Source of the DNA: Hyphomicrobiales bacterium
GTDB lineage: Bacteria; Pseudomonadota; Alphaproteobacteria; Rhizobiales; Aestuariivirgaceae
DNA length: 64,000 nucleotides
Direction of reading: 5' to 3'
NCBI GenBank assembly: GCA_016710435.1
Contig: JADJVV010000001.1
Location: 806,001 to 870,000, forward strand
Below are positions 34,155 through 44,344 of this stretch, in pieces (position 1 is the first letter of the stretch; every line of letters starts with the position of its first letter). The notes under the pieces were generated by a model. The model made no database searches, was not told where the DNA came from, and was given only the letters and a program-made list of their open reading frames with translations. The position numbers and the translations under genes were made by a program.

Positions 34155-34952
34155 ATGACTTGCCGAATAGTATTGAAATCGCTTGCACGCTGGGCAGCAG
34201 TCTGCACGTTGGCTTTCGCGCTGACTTCACCAGCCTTTGCCGCAGACAAGATCACAGTCTTCGCCGCCGCCAGCCTGAAGAACGCTTTGGATGCCGTGGG
34301 CGCGGCCTGGACCGCAGACACCGGCATGGACGTGGCGGTGTCCTATGCCGCAAGTTCGGCACTCGCCAAGCAAATCCAGGAGGGTGCGCCAGCGGACGTG
34401 TTCATGTCTGCCGACATGGATTGGATGAACACGCTTGCCGTTGAAAAGCACATTTCCGATGGCTCCATCGTCAAGCTGCTGGGCAACGACCTCGTCCTCA
34501 TCGCGCCAAAAGAGTCATCCCTCGCGGTCACACTCGGAGACGGTGCCGCCCTTTCTGCGGCACTGGGTAGTGGCAAGCTCGCCATGGGTGACGTGAAGGG
34601 AGTCCCCGCCGGAAAATATGGCAAGGCCGCGCTGGAGCAGCTCGGCCTCTGGCCGTCCGTCGAAGGCAAGGTGGCAATGGCGGAGAATGTCCGCGCCGCC
34701 CTCAAACTTGTTGCGACGGGCGAGGCACCGCTCGGCATCGTCTACAAAACGGACGCGATGGCCGAACCTGCGGTGAAGGTGGTGGCAACCTTCCCTGCCG
34801 CTTCCCACCCCGCCATTGTCTATCCTGTCGGCCGCGTCGCCACATCGGAGAACGCGTCGGCAGCGGATTTCATCAGCTATCTGCAGGGAGCCAAGGCCCA
34901 GTCCATTTTCAAGGCCCAGGGCTTTACAGTTCTCGTGCCTCCTGCAAAGTGA
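34155..34952 (+). CDS. modA: Molybdate ABC transporter, periplasmic binding protein
   Basis: 265 residues with a signal peptide ending near ALA-type residue 29 (SPAFA|ADK). The mature protein begins ITVFAAASLKNALDAV, the ModA signature that makes up part of the oxyanion site, and continues YAASSALAKQI and GAPADVFMSAD. It binds molybdate or tungstate in the periplasm. First gene of modABC; ends 3 nt before modB. Confidence 0.95.
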   Translation: MTCRIVLKSLARWAAVCTLAFALTSPAFAADKITVFAAASLKNALDAVGAAWTADTGMDVAVSYAASSALAKQIQEGAPADVFMSADMDWMNTLAVEKHISDGSIVKLLGNDLVLIAPKESSLAVTLGDGAALSAALGSGKLAMGDVKGVPAGKYGKAALEQLGLWPSVEGKVAMAENVRAALKLVATGEAPLGIVYKTDAMAEPAVKVVATFPAASHPAIVYPVGRVATSENASAADFISYLQGAKAQSIFKAQGFTVLVPPAK

Positions 34953-34955
34953 GGC

Positions 34956-35654
34956 ATGGATTTCTTTTCGCTCAGCCCCGATGAATGGAATGCCGTCGGG
35001 CTGAGCGTCAAGGTCGCCGCCGTCGCGATGGTGGCAAGCCTGCCTGTTGCCATCGCCGTGGCCCTGCTCCTCGCCCGCCGTGAATTCTGGGGAAAGTCGC
35101 TGCTGAACGGCGTGGTGCACCTGCCGCTCGTGCTGCCGCCGGTGGTGACGGGCTATGTGCTCCTGCTCACCTTCGGCAGGAAGGGACTTGTGGGCAGCTT
35201 CCTCGCCGACGCCTTCGGGCTCGTCTTTTCCTTTCGCTGGACCGGGGCAGCACTGGCCTGCGCGGTGATGGGCTTTCCCCTGATGGTGCGGGCCATTCGC
35301 CTGTCGGTTGAAGCAGTGGATACACGCCTGGAAGACGCCGCTTCCACCCTCGGTGCAAATCCGCTGTGGGTGTTCCTCACCGTCACCCTGCCGCTCACAT
35401 TGCCCGGTATTATCGCAGGCATGATCCTCAGTTTCGCCAAAGCCATGGGTGAATTCGGAGCGACCATCACCTTTGTCTCCAACATTCCCGGCGAAACGCA
35501 AACATTGCCTACCGCCATCTATGCCTACACGCAGGTGCCGGGCGGCGATCCCCAGGCGCTCCGACTCACCGCCATCTCGGTGATGATTTCACTCGCGGCC
35601 CTCATGGCGTCGGAAGTTCTGGCCCGGCGCGCCGGACAGCGGATCGCCGCATGA
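34956..35654 (+). CDS. modB: Molybdate ABC transporter, permease
   Basis: 232 residues with five or six membrane helices. The EAA coupling loop is EAVDTRLEDAASTLGANPLWVF (cited by position, about residues 116-137), which contacts ModC. HLPLVLPPVVTGYVLL is typical of ModB. The stop overlaps the modC start by 4 nt, so the two subunits are made together. Confidence 0.95.
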   Translation: MDFFSLSPDEWNAVGLSVKVAAVAMVASLPVAIAVALLLARREFWGKSLLNGVVHLPLVLPPVVTGYVLLLTFGRKGLVGSFLADAFGLVFSFRWTGAALACAVMGFPLMVRAIRLSVEAVDTRLEDAASTLGANPLWVFLTVTLPLTLPGIIAGMILSFAKAMGEFGATITFVSNIPGETQTLPTAIYAYTQVPGGDPQALRLTAISVMISLAALMASEVLARRAGQRIAA

Positions 35655-36733
35655 GCCTTTCCGTTTCCATTCGCCACCGCCTTGCCTCTCTCGACATCGA
35701 CGTCAACTTCGAGAGCATGGGCCGGCTGACGGCGCTGTTTGGCCCCTCCGGCTGCGGCAAGACCACCGTCATCAATGTGATCGCCGGATTGCTGCGCCCG
35801 GCGGAAGCGCGCATCGCCCTCGACGGCGACGTCTTTGTCGATACGGCGAGCGGCCGCTGGACGCCTCCTCACCTGCGGCGCATCGGCTGCGTCTTCCAGG
35901 ACGCGCGCCTCCTGCCCCATCTGACGGTGCAGCAGAACCTCCGCTACGGGCGGTGGTTCACGGCAGCATCGGCACGCTACGTGGACGAGGTGGCGGTGGT
36001 GGAACTTCTCGGACTCTCTGCCCTGCTCGCGCGCCGCCCCGCCCATCTCTCCGGGGGTGAGCGGCAGCGCGTGGCGATTGGCCGTGCGCTCCTGCAGTCT
36101 CCGCGCCTGCTGCTCATGGACGAGCCGCTGGCCTCGCTTGATGACGCCCGCAAGCACGAGATCCTGCCCTACGTGGAACGGCTGCGCGACGAGGTCAAGA
36201 TTCCGGTCGTCTATGTGAGCCACGTCCTCGGTGAGGTGACGCGCCTCGCCAGTGACATCATCCTCATGTCGAAGGGCCATGTGATCAGCGCCGGACCCGT
36301 GCGCGACGTCCTCCCGACCCTTGCGGCCGCAAGCGGCGAACTGGCACAGGAAGCAGGCTCGCTCATCGATGCCTCGGTCCGCGCCTATGATTCTGACGAT
36401 GGCTTGACGACACTCGCCTCCCCGCTCGGCGAATTACGGATTGCGGGGGCTGTCGGCACACCCGGCAAGGCGTTGCGCATCCACATCCGAGCCACCGACG
36501 TGATGCTGGCAACCAGCCCTCCCAGTGGCGTGAGTGCGCTCAACGTGTTGCAGGGCACCATCGCCGCCATCGCCGAAGGCGACGGTGCCTCCGTTGATGT
36601 GCGGATGGGTGTGGGTGCCACGTTCCTCTCGGCCCGCATCACCCGCTTCTCGGCCCGCCGCCTCGCCCTGGCGCAGGGCAAGACGGTTTATGCCGTGGTC
36701 AAGGCCATGTCGGTACGCCCGCCGGGTGCCTGA
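35651..36733 (+). CDS. modC: Molybdate ABC transporter, ATPase
   Basis: 360 residues. Walker A GPSGCGKTT at 31-39, the Q-loop VFQDARL, the LSGGERQR signature near 137, Walker B LLLMDEPLASLDD, and a switch His in YVSHVLGEV. The last 70 residues form the TOBE domain, which binds molybdate and may regulate uptake. Energises molybdate import with ModB. Ends 6 nt from the convergent modE. Confidence 0.95.
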   Translation: MSLSVSIRHRLASLDIDVNFESMGRLTALFGPSGCGKTTVINVIAGLLRPAEARIALDGDVFVDTASGRWTPPHLRRIGCVFQDARLLPHLTVQQNLRYGRWFTAASARYVDEVAVVELLGLSALLARRPAHLSGGERQRVAIGRALLQSPRLLLMDEPLASLDDARKHEILPYVERLRDEVKIPVVYVSHVLGEVTRLASDIILMSKGHVISAGPVRDVLPTLAAASGELAQEAGSLIDASVRAYDSDDGLTTLASPLGELRIAGAVGTPGKALRIHIRATDVMLATSPPSGVSALNVLQGTIAAIAEGDGASVDVRMGVGATFLSARITRFSARRLALAQGKTVYAVVKAMSVRPPGA

Positions 36734-36739
36734 CGGCGA

Positions 36740-37087
36740 TCAACGGCGCAGGGCCGGGAGTTCTATGCGGAGCGCATCCATCTGTTCCGCCGCCGCTGCC
36801 GTGGCGGCCCGCTCGATGGCGCGGTAGCGGGAAATGAGCGCCTCACCCAGGGGCGTGAGCGCGGCACCGCCCCCCTTCTTGCCGCCCGACCTGGGCGTGA
36901 CCACGGGGCGGCCAAAGATGCCGTTCAGTTCATCGATCAGTTCCCAGGCGCGGCGATAGGACATGCCGAGTGCCCGCCCGCCCGCGGCAATCGACCCCTC
37001 AGCCGCGATCATCTCCAGCAGCGCAATCTTGCCGGGGCCGATGCGGCTGTTCGGACCGAAGTCGATTCGGATGCTGAGTGTGGTCAT
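36740..37087 (-). CDS. modE: ModE-family DNA-binding regulator, HTH domain only
   Basis: 115 residues from the ATG at 37087 (AGAGGCAGAC upstream). It is the winged-HTH part of ModE: IGPGKIALLEMIAAEGSI, then MSYRRAWELIDELN and the KKGGGAALTPLGE wing. The E. coli protein has two further molybdate-binding (TOBE) domains; these are absent, as in many alphaproteobacterial ModE/MopA-like proteins. It probably represses modABC through the palindrome at 34114. How it senses molybdate without TOBE domains is not clear from sequence. Confidence 0.88.
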   Translation of the reverse strand: MTTLSIRIDFGPNSRIGPGKIALLEMIAAEGSIAAGGRALGMSYRRAWELIDELNGIFGRPVVTPRSGGKKGGGAALTPLGEALISRYRAIERAATAAAAEQMDALRIELPALRR

Positions 37088-37218
37088 GTCTGCCTCTGGC
37101 GCGATCATGCCCCGACCGTGATGGCATTCAAAGGCCCTGGGCCACGCTGTTCCATGGACATAGGCATACACTTGTGAAATAGTCCGGCGCATAAAAAATC
37201 ATCACGCGGGGAGTAGGC

Positions 37219-38346
<1,128 letters not shown>

Positions 38347-38385
38347 GTATTACGGAAGCCGGGTTCAAACACAGGGAGAACGAGA

Positions 38386-39036
38386 ATGGCGCGTAAGGCA
38401 GTTAAGAAGGCCGCAAAGGCAAAGAAGGCAGCACGCAAGCCCGCGCGGAAAAGCGCTCCGGCAATTGCGTTGCATCCCTCGATCGACAAGGGCGTTGCCA
38501 AATCCGGCAAGAAGGGCTTCGCGGGCGGCAGGCTCACCTGCAACTGCAGCACCGACCCGGTGGTGGTCGAACTGTCGTCGCAGAGCATGCATAACCATGC
38601 CTGCGGCTGCACCAAGTGCTGGAAGCCGGAAGGCGCCATCTTCTCGGTCGTGGCCGTTGTGCCGAGCGACAAGGTGAAGGTCGTGCAGAACGGCGACAAG
38701 CTGAAGGTCGTCGACCCCTCCGCCCTCATCCAGCGCCATGCCTGCACCGGCTGCGGCGCCCATCTCCATGGTCCCGTGGAACGTGCCGGCCACCCCTTCC
38801 AGGGATTGACCTTCGTCCACACTGAACTGTCCAGGGACAAGGGCTGGTCGCCGCCCACCTTCGCAGCTTTCGTCTCGTCTGCCATCGAAGGCGGCGTGCC
38901 GCCCTCCAGGATGCCCGCCATCCGCAAGCGCCTCAAGCAGCTTGGCCTTGAGCCCTATGACTGCCTGTCGCCGGCACTGATGGACTATCTCGCCACTGAA
39001 GCTGCCAAGAAATCAGGCACCTATCGCGAGAGTTGA
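38386..39036 (+). CDS. gfa: S-(hydroxymethyl)glutathione synthase Gfa with basic N-terminal extension
   Basis: 216 residues. The GFA zinc fold is clear: Cys52/Cys54 (TCNCSTDP), Cys73/75/78 (HACGCTKCW) and Cys120/123 (HACTGCGAH), with the expected GLTFVHTEL segment. Gfa proteins are usually about 190 residues. Here a 28-residue Lys/Ala-rich tail (KAVKKAAKAKKAARKPARK) comes first, like a histone H1 or AlgP tail. The ATG with GGAGAAC supports the long form, though an internal start is not excluded. Same operon as frmA. Confidence 0.88.
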   Translation: MARKAVKKAAKAKKAARKPARKSAPAIALHPSIDKGVAKSGKKGFAGGRLTCNCSTDPVVVELSSQSMHNHACGCTKCWKPEGAIFSVVAVVPSDKVKVVQNGDKLKVVDPSALIQRHACTGCGAHLHGPVERAGHPFQGLTFVHTELSRDKGWSPPTFAAFVSSAIEGGVPPSRMPAIRKRLKQLGLEPYDCLSPALMDYLATEAAKKSGTYRES

Positions 39037-39063
39037 GCGAACCTATTCGGAACATCGGATGCG

Positions 39064-39085
39064 CAGGGGGCCTCTTGGCCCCCTG
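39064..39085 (+). terminator. Hairpin after gfa
   Basis: CAGGGGGCC / GGCCCCCTG, nine perfect pairs with a TCTT loop, 27 nt after the gfa stop. The T-tract is short (TTCGTTTGG), so it is a moderate terminator. The rest of the 39037-39257 gap shows no gene. Confidence 0.65.
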
Positions 39086-39257
39086 TTCGTTTGGTGCGGC
39101 GCCATGTCAGGCCCGGGCGTCCGGAATTCGCCTTCTTTTCGTGGTGCAGGGCGACCCGAATTCGACCCACAAGTTCATGACGGCTCTGTGAAAATGCCAC
39201 TTTACAAAAATAACCAGCAAGCCCACACGTCCGCCGCATAGACTGACAGTACAAGAC

Positions 39258-40823
39258 ATGAACACGTCCCGCAGGAATTTCATCGGGCAGGCAGCGCGAC
39301 TCGCTGCGCTCGCCACCGCCCTCAAGTCGGGATTCGTACCCGAAGCCGCCGCCGAAGACATGTATGGACCGTTCACGGATTTTCGTGACGACTTCGTCCG
39401 CAATCTCGCCCGCGATCTCGCGGCCAAGCCCTTCGTCGACGAGAAGATCGAGATGCCCGCCGGATTCGACGTGAGCACATACGACCAGTACCGCGACATC
39501 CGTTTCAACCCGGACCGGGCGATCTGGAAGGGTGAGGAACACAAGTTCTCCTTCGACCTCTTTCACTCCGGATTCCTGTTCACGCGTCCGGTCGACATCT
39601 ACGTCGTGCAGGACGGCCGGCAGGCCAAGCTGAACTACGATCCCGCACTCTTCGTCTTCGGCCCTTCGGTGAAGCGCCCCGACGGCAAGACGGATCTGCA
39701 TTATGCCGGTTTCCGCCTCCGCCATCCCATCAACTCACCCGATGTCGATGACGAGTTTCTCGTTTTCCAGGGCGCCTCCTACTTTCGCGCCGTCGGCAAG
39801 GGATTGCTTTATGGTTTGTCGGCGCGCGGCCTCGCCGTCGACACGGGCCAGCCCTCTGGCGAGGAGTTCCCCTTCTTCAAGTCGTTCTGGATTCGCAGGC
39901 CCGAACCCGCCACCGGGATCATCGTGGTGGAAGCCCTTCTCGACAGTCCCTCGGTCACGGGCGCCTACCGCTTTTCCGTGAAGCCCGGAGAAGACACGCA
40001 GATGGACACGGAAGTGACGCTGTTCCCGCGCCGTGACCTGCCGCATGTCGGTATCGCGCCGCTGACCAGCATGTTCCTTTTCAACGCCATCGGCCGCCCG
40101 GTGGAAGACTATCGCAACGCCGTCCATGATTCGGATGGACTGATGATGCAGACGGGAACCGGGGAATGGCTCTGGCGCCCTCTCTCAAATCCCAAGACGC
40201 TGCAAGTAAGCGCCTTCCAGGACAAGAGCCCGCGCGGCTTTGGCCTGATGCAGCGCACGCGCCGCTACGAGGACTTTCTCGATCTCGAATCCCGCTATGA
40301 GCGCCGCCCCAGCCTGTGGGTTGAACCGATCGGCGACTGGGGAGCAGGCTTCGTGCAGCTCTTCGAAATCCCGACGCAGCTTGAGACCAACGACAACATC
40401 GTTTCCTACTGGCAGCCCAAGGACGCGCTTGCCGCGGGGGCGAGCTACACCTTTGTTTACCGGCTGCACTGGTGCGAGCACTGGCCTGCGGAGCAACCGC
40501 CGCCTGTTGGCCTCGTGTCCTATTCTGGCTCCGGCGTGGACTACAACTACACCGCCAATCCGCCCGCCTACGATCCCAACCTCCGCCTCTACGTGGTGGA
40601 GTTCGATGGTGGGCCGGGAGCTGGTGAATTCACCGCGGACGTGACCGCAAGCGCGGGCACCATCAGCAAGATCGTGACCTATCCCAATCCGGTCAAGAAC
40701 ACGACGCGCCTCTCCTTTGCCCACGATACCACAGGCATCGACGTCGCCGAACTGCGCGCCGTCATCAAGCGCGGCGGCGTGATCGCGGGTGAGACGTGGC
40801 TTTTCAGGTGGACACGGTCTTGA
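39258..40823 (+). CDS. opgG: Osmoregulated periplasmic glucan biosynthesis protein OpgG/OpgD
   Basis: 521 residues. The N terminus NTSRRNFIGQAARL is a twin-arginine (Tat) signal followed by an Ala-rich hydrophobic stretch, cleaved near AAAED (about 30). The mature part is the beta-rich OpgG domain: FDLFHSGFLF, HYAGFRLRHPIN, RRYEDFLDLESRYERRPSLWVEP, then an Ig-like C-terminal domain. OpgG/OpgD act on the glucan backbone in the periplasm. A Tat signal favours the OpgD type. The next gene, opgH, starts before this one ends (28-nt overlap). Confidence 0.9.
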   Translation: MNTSRRNFIGQAARLAALATALKSGFVPEAAAEDMYGPFTDFRDDFVRNLARDLAAKPFVDEKIEMPAGFDVSTYDQYRDIRFNPDRAIWKGEEHKFSFDLFHSGFLFTRPVDIYVVQDGRQAKLNYDPALFVFGPSVKRPDGKTDLHYAGFRLRHPINSPDVDDEFLVFQGASYFRAVGKGLLYGLSARGLAVDTGQPSGEEFPFFKSFWIRRPEPATGIIVVEALLDSPSVTGAYRFSVKPGEDTQMDTEVTLFPRRDLPHVGIAPLTSMFLFNAIGRPVEDYRNAVHDSDGLMMQTGTGEWLWRPLSNPKTLQVSAFQDKSPRGFGLMQRTRRYEDFLDLESRYERRPSLWVEPIGDWGAGFVQLFEIPTQLETNDNIVSYWQPKDALAAGASYTFVYRLHWCEHWPAEQPPPVGLVSYSGSGVDYNYTANPPAYDPNLRLYVVEFDGGPGAGEFTADVTASAGTISKIVTYPNPVKNTTRLSFAHDTTGIDVAELRAVIKRGGVIAGETWLFRWTRS

Positions 40824-42652
40824 TCCACATGCCGCCGGAATCCCGGCTCGACATGCCGGTGCAAAGCCTCACGACGTGCACCGCGCCCGAGCGGTCGCAT
40901 CGCCCTTCGGCGGATGTGTATCTGGCGCGCATCTTCGTGTTCGGATTGACGGCGCTCCTCACCAGCGCCGGCACCTATGGCATGTACGAGGTGATCAGCC
41001 CTGTGAACGTCACGTGGCTGCAGCTCTTCTTCGCCGCCGTCTTCGCGATGACCTTCACCTGGATTTCCTTCGCCTGCGCCAGCGCCATCGTGGGCTTCGC
41101 CGTACTGTTGCGCAACAAGGCACCGGCCCCGTTGCCGCACGCGGAAATCGGCCGGACGGCATTGCTCATGCCAGTCTACAATGAAAACCCGCAGCAGGTC
41201 TTCGCCACGCTGGAACGCATGGCGCGCAGCCTCATCTGGCAGGGCGCGCAACGCCATTTCGACATCTTCATTCTCAGCGACACCCGCAACGACCCGGTGG
41301 CGGTGGAAGAGTTGCAGTGCTTCCAGTCGCTCCGCACCGCGCTGCGTGGCGAGATGGGCGTCTACTACCGCCGCCGCGCCGACAATCATCACCGCAAGGC
41401 CGGCAACATAGCCGACTTCGTCAGCCGCTGGGGCGGCTCCTACGATCACATGATCGTCCTCGATGCCGACAGCGAGATGAGCGGGGCACTCCTCGTATCC
41501 CTGGCATCGGCCATGGCGGCGGACCCGGCTGCGGGCATCATCCAGACACTGCCGCTGCTGCGCAACCGCTGGAGTCCCTATGCGCGCATGACGCAGTTTG
41601 CCGGACGGGTCTATGGCCCGGTCGTGGCCGCAGGCCTTGCGGCCTGGCACGGGCGCGACGGCAACTACTGGGGCCACAACGCCATCATCAGGACGCGAGC
41701 CTTCGCGCACTCTGCGGGACTTCCCGAACTGCGGGGACGGAAACCTTTCGGCGGCCACATCCTTAGCCATGACTTCATCGAGGCTGCCCTCATGCGCCGC
41801 GCCGGTTGGGCCGTCTACATGCTGCCGCACCTGCAAGGGTCCTACGAGGAAACGCCGCCGTCGCTGATTGATCTCGCAACACGTGACAAACGCTGGGCCC
41901 AGGGCAATTTGCAGCACATCAAGATCGTTGCAGCGAAGGGCCTGAGCTGGGTCAGCCGCGTGCATCTCGTCCAGGGCATCATGTCCTATCTCGCTTCGCC
42001 GCTGTGGCTGTTGATGCTGCTGGCGGGTCTCGGTCTCGCACTTGTGGCGCGTTACACCGAGCCCAATTATTTCTCGGAGGGCTTCTCGCTCTTCCCGGCC
42101 TGGCCCGTGTTCGATCCGGAGCTGGCGCTGCGCCTCCTCGGCGTCACGGGTATCGTTCTCTACCTGCCCAAGTGCCTCGGCCTCGTGCTGGCGCTGCGCG
42201 ACCCCGATCTGCGCAAGGGCTGCGGCGGGGCCACGGGGCTCATCCGCAGCGTTGCCGCCGAAACCGTTCTCTCCATGTTGCTGTCGCCGGTGATGATGCT
42301 GTTGCAGACGCGCTTCGTGATCGACATCGTCATGGGCCGCGACTCCGGCTGGAACACCCAGAATCGCGACGACGCTGCCGTGCCCTTTGCCGAAACACTG
42401 CACCGCCACGCCATTCACGCGCTGGCAGGATTGATCCTGGGGGCTGCGAGTTTCGCAATCTCCTGGGCCACGTTCCTGTGGTTCCTTCCCATCATGGCCG
42501 GACTTGTGCTGTCCCCCGCCGTATCCTGGGCTACGGGCCATCCTGCCATTGGCCGTGCCCTGTGGCGCGCCAACGTCTTCCGCATTCCCGAGGAAGATGA
42601 AGCCGCCGCCACGCCCGTTGCCATCACCACAGTTCTGCAGGCGGCGGAATAG
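40796..42652 (+). CDS. opgH: Glucan glucosyltransferase OpgH
   Basis: About 618 residues. Two helices near 40-100 and several near the C terminus frame a GT2 domain with ALLMPVYNEN, VLDADSEMSG, GHNAIIRT and DKRWAQGNLQH (the QxxRW-type motif). It builds the beta-1,2-glucan backbone across the inner membrane from UDP-glucose. The start is uncertain: the GTG at 40796 gives the longest frame, and an ATG at 40829 is equally possible; neither has a strong ribosome-binding site. Overlaps opgG. Confidence 0.9.
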   Translation: MAFQVDTVLIHMPPESRLDMPVQSLTTCTAPERSHRPSADVYLARIFVFGLTALLTSAGTYGMYEVISPVNVTWLQLFFAAVFAMTFTWISFACASAIVGFAVLLRNKAPAPLPHAEIGRTALLMPVYNENPQQVFATLERMARSLIWQGAQRHFDIFILSDTRNDPVAVEELQCFQSLRTALRGEMGVYYRRRADNHHRKAGNIADFVSRWGGSYDHMIVLDADSEMSGALLVSLASAMAADPAAGIIQTLPLLRNRWSPYARMTQFAGRVYGPVVAAGLAAWHGRDGNYWGHNAIIRTRAFAHSAGLPELRGRKPFGGHILSHDFIEAALMRRAGWAVYMLPHLQGSYEETPPSLIDLATRDKRWAQGNLQHIKIVAAKGLSWVSRVHLVQGIMSYLASPLWLLMLLAGLGLALVARYTEPNYFSEGFSLFPAWPVFDPELALRLLGVTGIVLYLPKCLGLVLALRDPDLRKGCGGATGLIRSVAAETVLSMLLSPVMMLLQTRFVIDIVMGRDSGWNTQNRDDAAVPFAETLHRHAIHALAGLILGAASFAISWATFLWFLPIMAGLVLSPAVSWATGHPAIGRALWRANVFRIPEEDEAAATPVAITTVLQAAE

Positions 42653-42654
42653 CG

Positions 42655-44331
42655 ATGGGCAAGCCGGACCTGCCGCCGCAGCGCCTGCGGCAACGCGTGC
42701 TCGCCTTGCTCAAGCGTGATCTTTGGAAATTCATCGCCGCCTATGTGTTGCTGCTCGCGGTGATGGCCTGGCTTGGGCGCTGGACACCGGAGTATCTCGC
42801 AGGCCGTGACCTGTGGCATTTCCTCGTGACGCGGATGATCGTCGCCATGGTGATGCTGGGCGTGCTCGCATCCTTCATCCGGCTTTTTCCCGCAGCCCTG
42901 CTGCTGGCCGCCACGCTGCTGCTGGTCGGCACCATCTCGGCCATCAAGCGCGATGCCACGGGCGAACCGTTCCAGGTGAGTGATCTCTTTCTTTCCGCCC
43001 ACGCACCGGCCCTGCTCGGTTATGTGGACTGGAGCTATTGGCTTGCGGGCGCACTCGTCATTCCGGCCGTGGTCTACGCGCTGCGCAGCATCCGCGTCCG
43101 CCTGTGGAGCCTGCCCCTTGCTCTCGTCTGCGCGGGACTGCTCTCCACCTACCGGCTGGAACCCGTGGTCAAGTGGATCCATGACAACTCCTACTGGATC
43201 GGGGTCGAGAACCTCACCTTCAGCCAGGCCGAGAGCGAACGCATGAACGGCCTCGCCACCCATCTCTATTTCTCCACGGCGGGCCTGCGCCTGAAGACCT
43301 TCACCGATGCAGAAGTGCGCGCCGCCATGGCGGCTCTCGATGTACCACCTCCGCCGCCAGCCCGCACGGCGCCCCTGCCTGACGTCTTTGTGGTGCTGGG
43401 CGAAGCCTGGTGGCGCGATCCGTCCGACGCGCAAAGCCCCATCGACAAGCTTGTCGCTGCTGGCTTCACTGAAGGCACGGCCATTTCGCCCGTCTATGGC
43501 GGCACCACGCCCAATGCGGAATTTGAAGTTCTGACAGGCATTCCCGCCCACAGCTTCATGTCCGGGATCATTCCCTATCAGCACTTCGTGCAGTATTTCA
43601 GTGAGCATACCCGCAGCTTGCCGCGCCTGCTGCACGCCTTCGGTTACGAGGCCCACGCCTATCACAACTTCGAACGGCGCTTCTGGCTGCGCGACCAGGT
43701 CTATCCCCTCCTTGGCTTCGCGAGCTTCGACAGCATGGAAACGATGGCGCTGCAGAAACAGAAGAACGGCTGGCCCACCGATGCCGGTTTGTTTGCAGCG
43801 GTGGCGAAACATATCGACAGCACCGCACCACAGTTCCACTTCATCGTCACCGTGCAGACTCACGGTCCCTATGCTGAAGACAAGGCGCGCGACGCGATCA
43901 GCGGCGAACGTCATCCCGGCATGACCGATTATCATGAACGGCTCTCCGGTGCCGCCGATGCCGTTGTTGCCTTCAATGAACAACTCAGAGCGCGCGGCAA
44001 GCCCTATGTGCTGTTTGTCTTTGGCGATCACCTGCCGGGCACGCGCACGCACCAGTGGAAGCTCGGCATGAAATCCGAGACAGACCCCCGCCTGCATCAG
44101 GTGCCCTTTCTCGCAACCAGCAACAGTGACGACGTCGCAGAATTGCGCTCCCGCCTGCAGGACAAGCCTCTCTACTGTGTGGCGCCTCTGCTCACGGATT
44201 GGCTCAAGATCCCGTTGGCAGACACCTATCTGCGCCATATGGTGAACGCCTGCGCCGGGAACGGGGCAGGAGGTGCAGCTCCCTCCGAAGCCATCATCCA
44301 GCATCAGCTCTTTTCAAAGACGGCCGGCTGA
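42655..44331 (+). CDS. LTA-synthase-type sulfatase-fold phosphoglycerol transferase
   Basis: 558 residues. Five N-terminal membrane helices are followed by a periplasmic alkaline-phosphatase-fold domain: VFVVLGEAWW, the nucleophile Thr in GGTTPNAEFEV (about residue 283), TVQTHGPY and FGDHLPG for the metals. It probably moves phosphoglycerol from phosphatidylglycerol onto the periplasmic glucan, like OpgB but shorter. Two nt after opgH, so part of the opgGH operon. Exact acceptor inferred from the neighbours. Confidence 0.85.
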   Translation: MGKPDLPPQRLRQRVLALLKRDLWKFIAAYVLLLAVMAWLGRWTPEYLAGRDLWHFLVTRMIVAMVMLGVLASFIRLFPAALLLAATLLLVGTISAIKRDATGEPFQVSDLFLSAHAPALLGYVDWSYWLAGALVIPAVVYALRSIRVRLWSLPLALVCAGLLSTYRLEPVVKWIHDNSYWIGVENLTFSQAESERMNGLATHLYFSTAGLRLKTFTDAEVRAAMAALDVPPPPPARTAPLPDVFVVLGEAWWRDPSDAQSPIDKLVAAGFTEGTAISPVYGGTTPNAEFEVLTGIPAHSFMSGIIPYQHFVQYFSEHTRSLPRLLHAFGYEAHAYHNFERRFWLRDQVYPLLGFASFDSMETMALQKQKNGWPTDAGLFAAVAKHIDSTAPQFHFIVTVQTHGPYAEDKARDAISGERHPGMTDYHERLSGAADAVVAFNEQLRARGKPYVLFVFGDHLPGTRTHQWKLGMKSETDPRLHQVPFLATSNSDDVAELRSRLQDKPLYCVAPLLTDWLKIPLADTYLRHMVNACAGNGAGGAAPSEAIIQHQLFSKTAG

Positions 44332-44344
44332 GCCGCCTCACCCG

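Noticed and set aside
40679..44304. Two leftward frames of over 600 codons opposite opgH and the phosphoglycerol transferase
   Set aside because: His/Gln/Arg-rich antisense translations with no membrane or enzyme motif, against two well-supported rightward genes.
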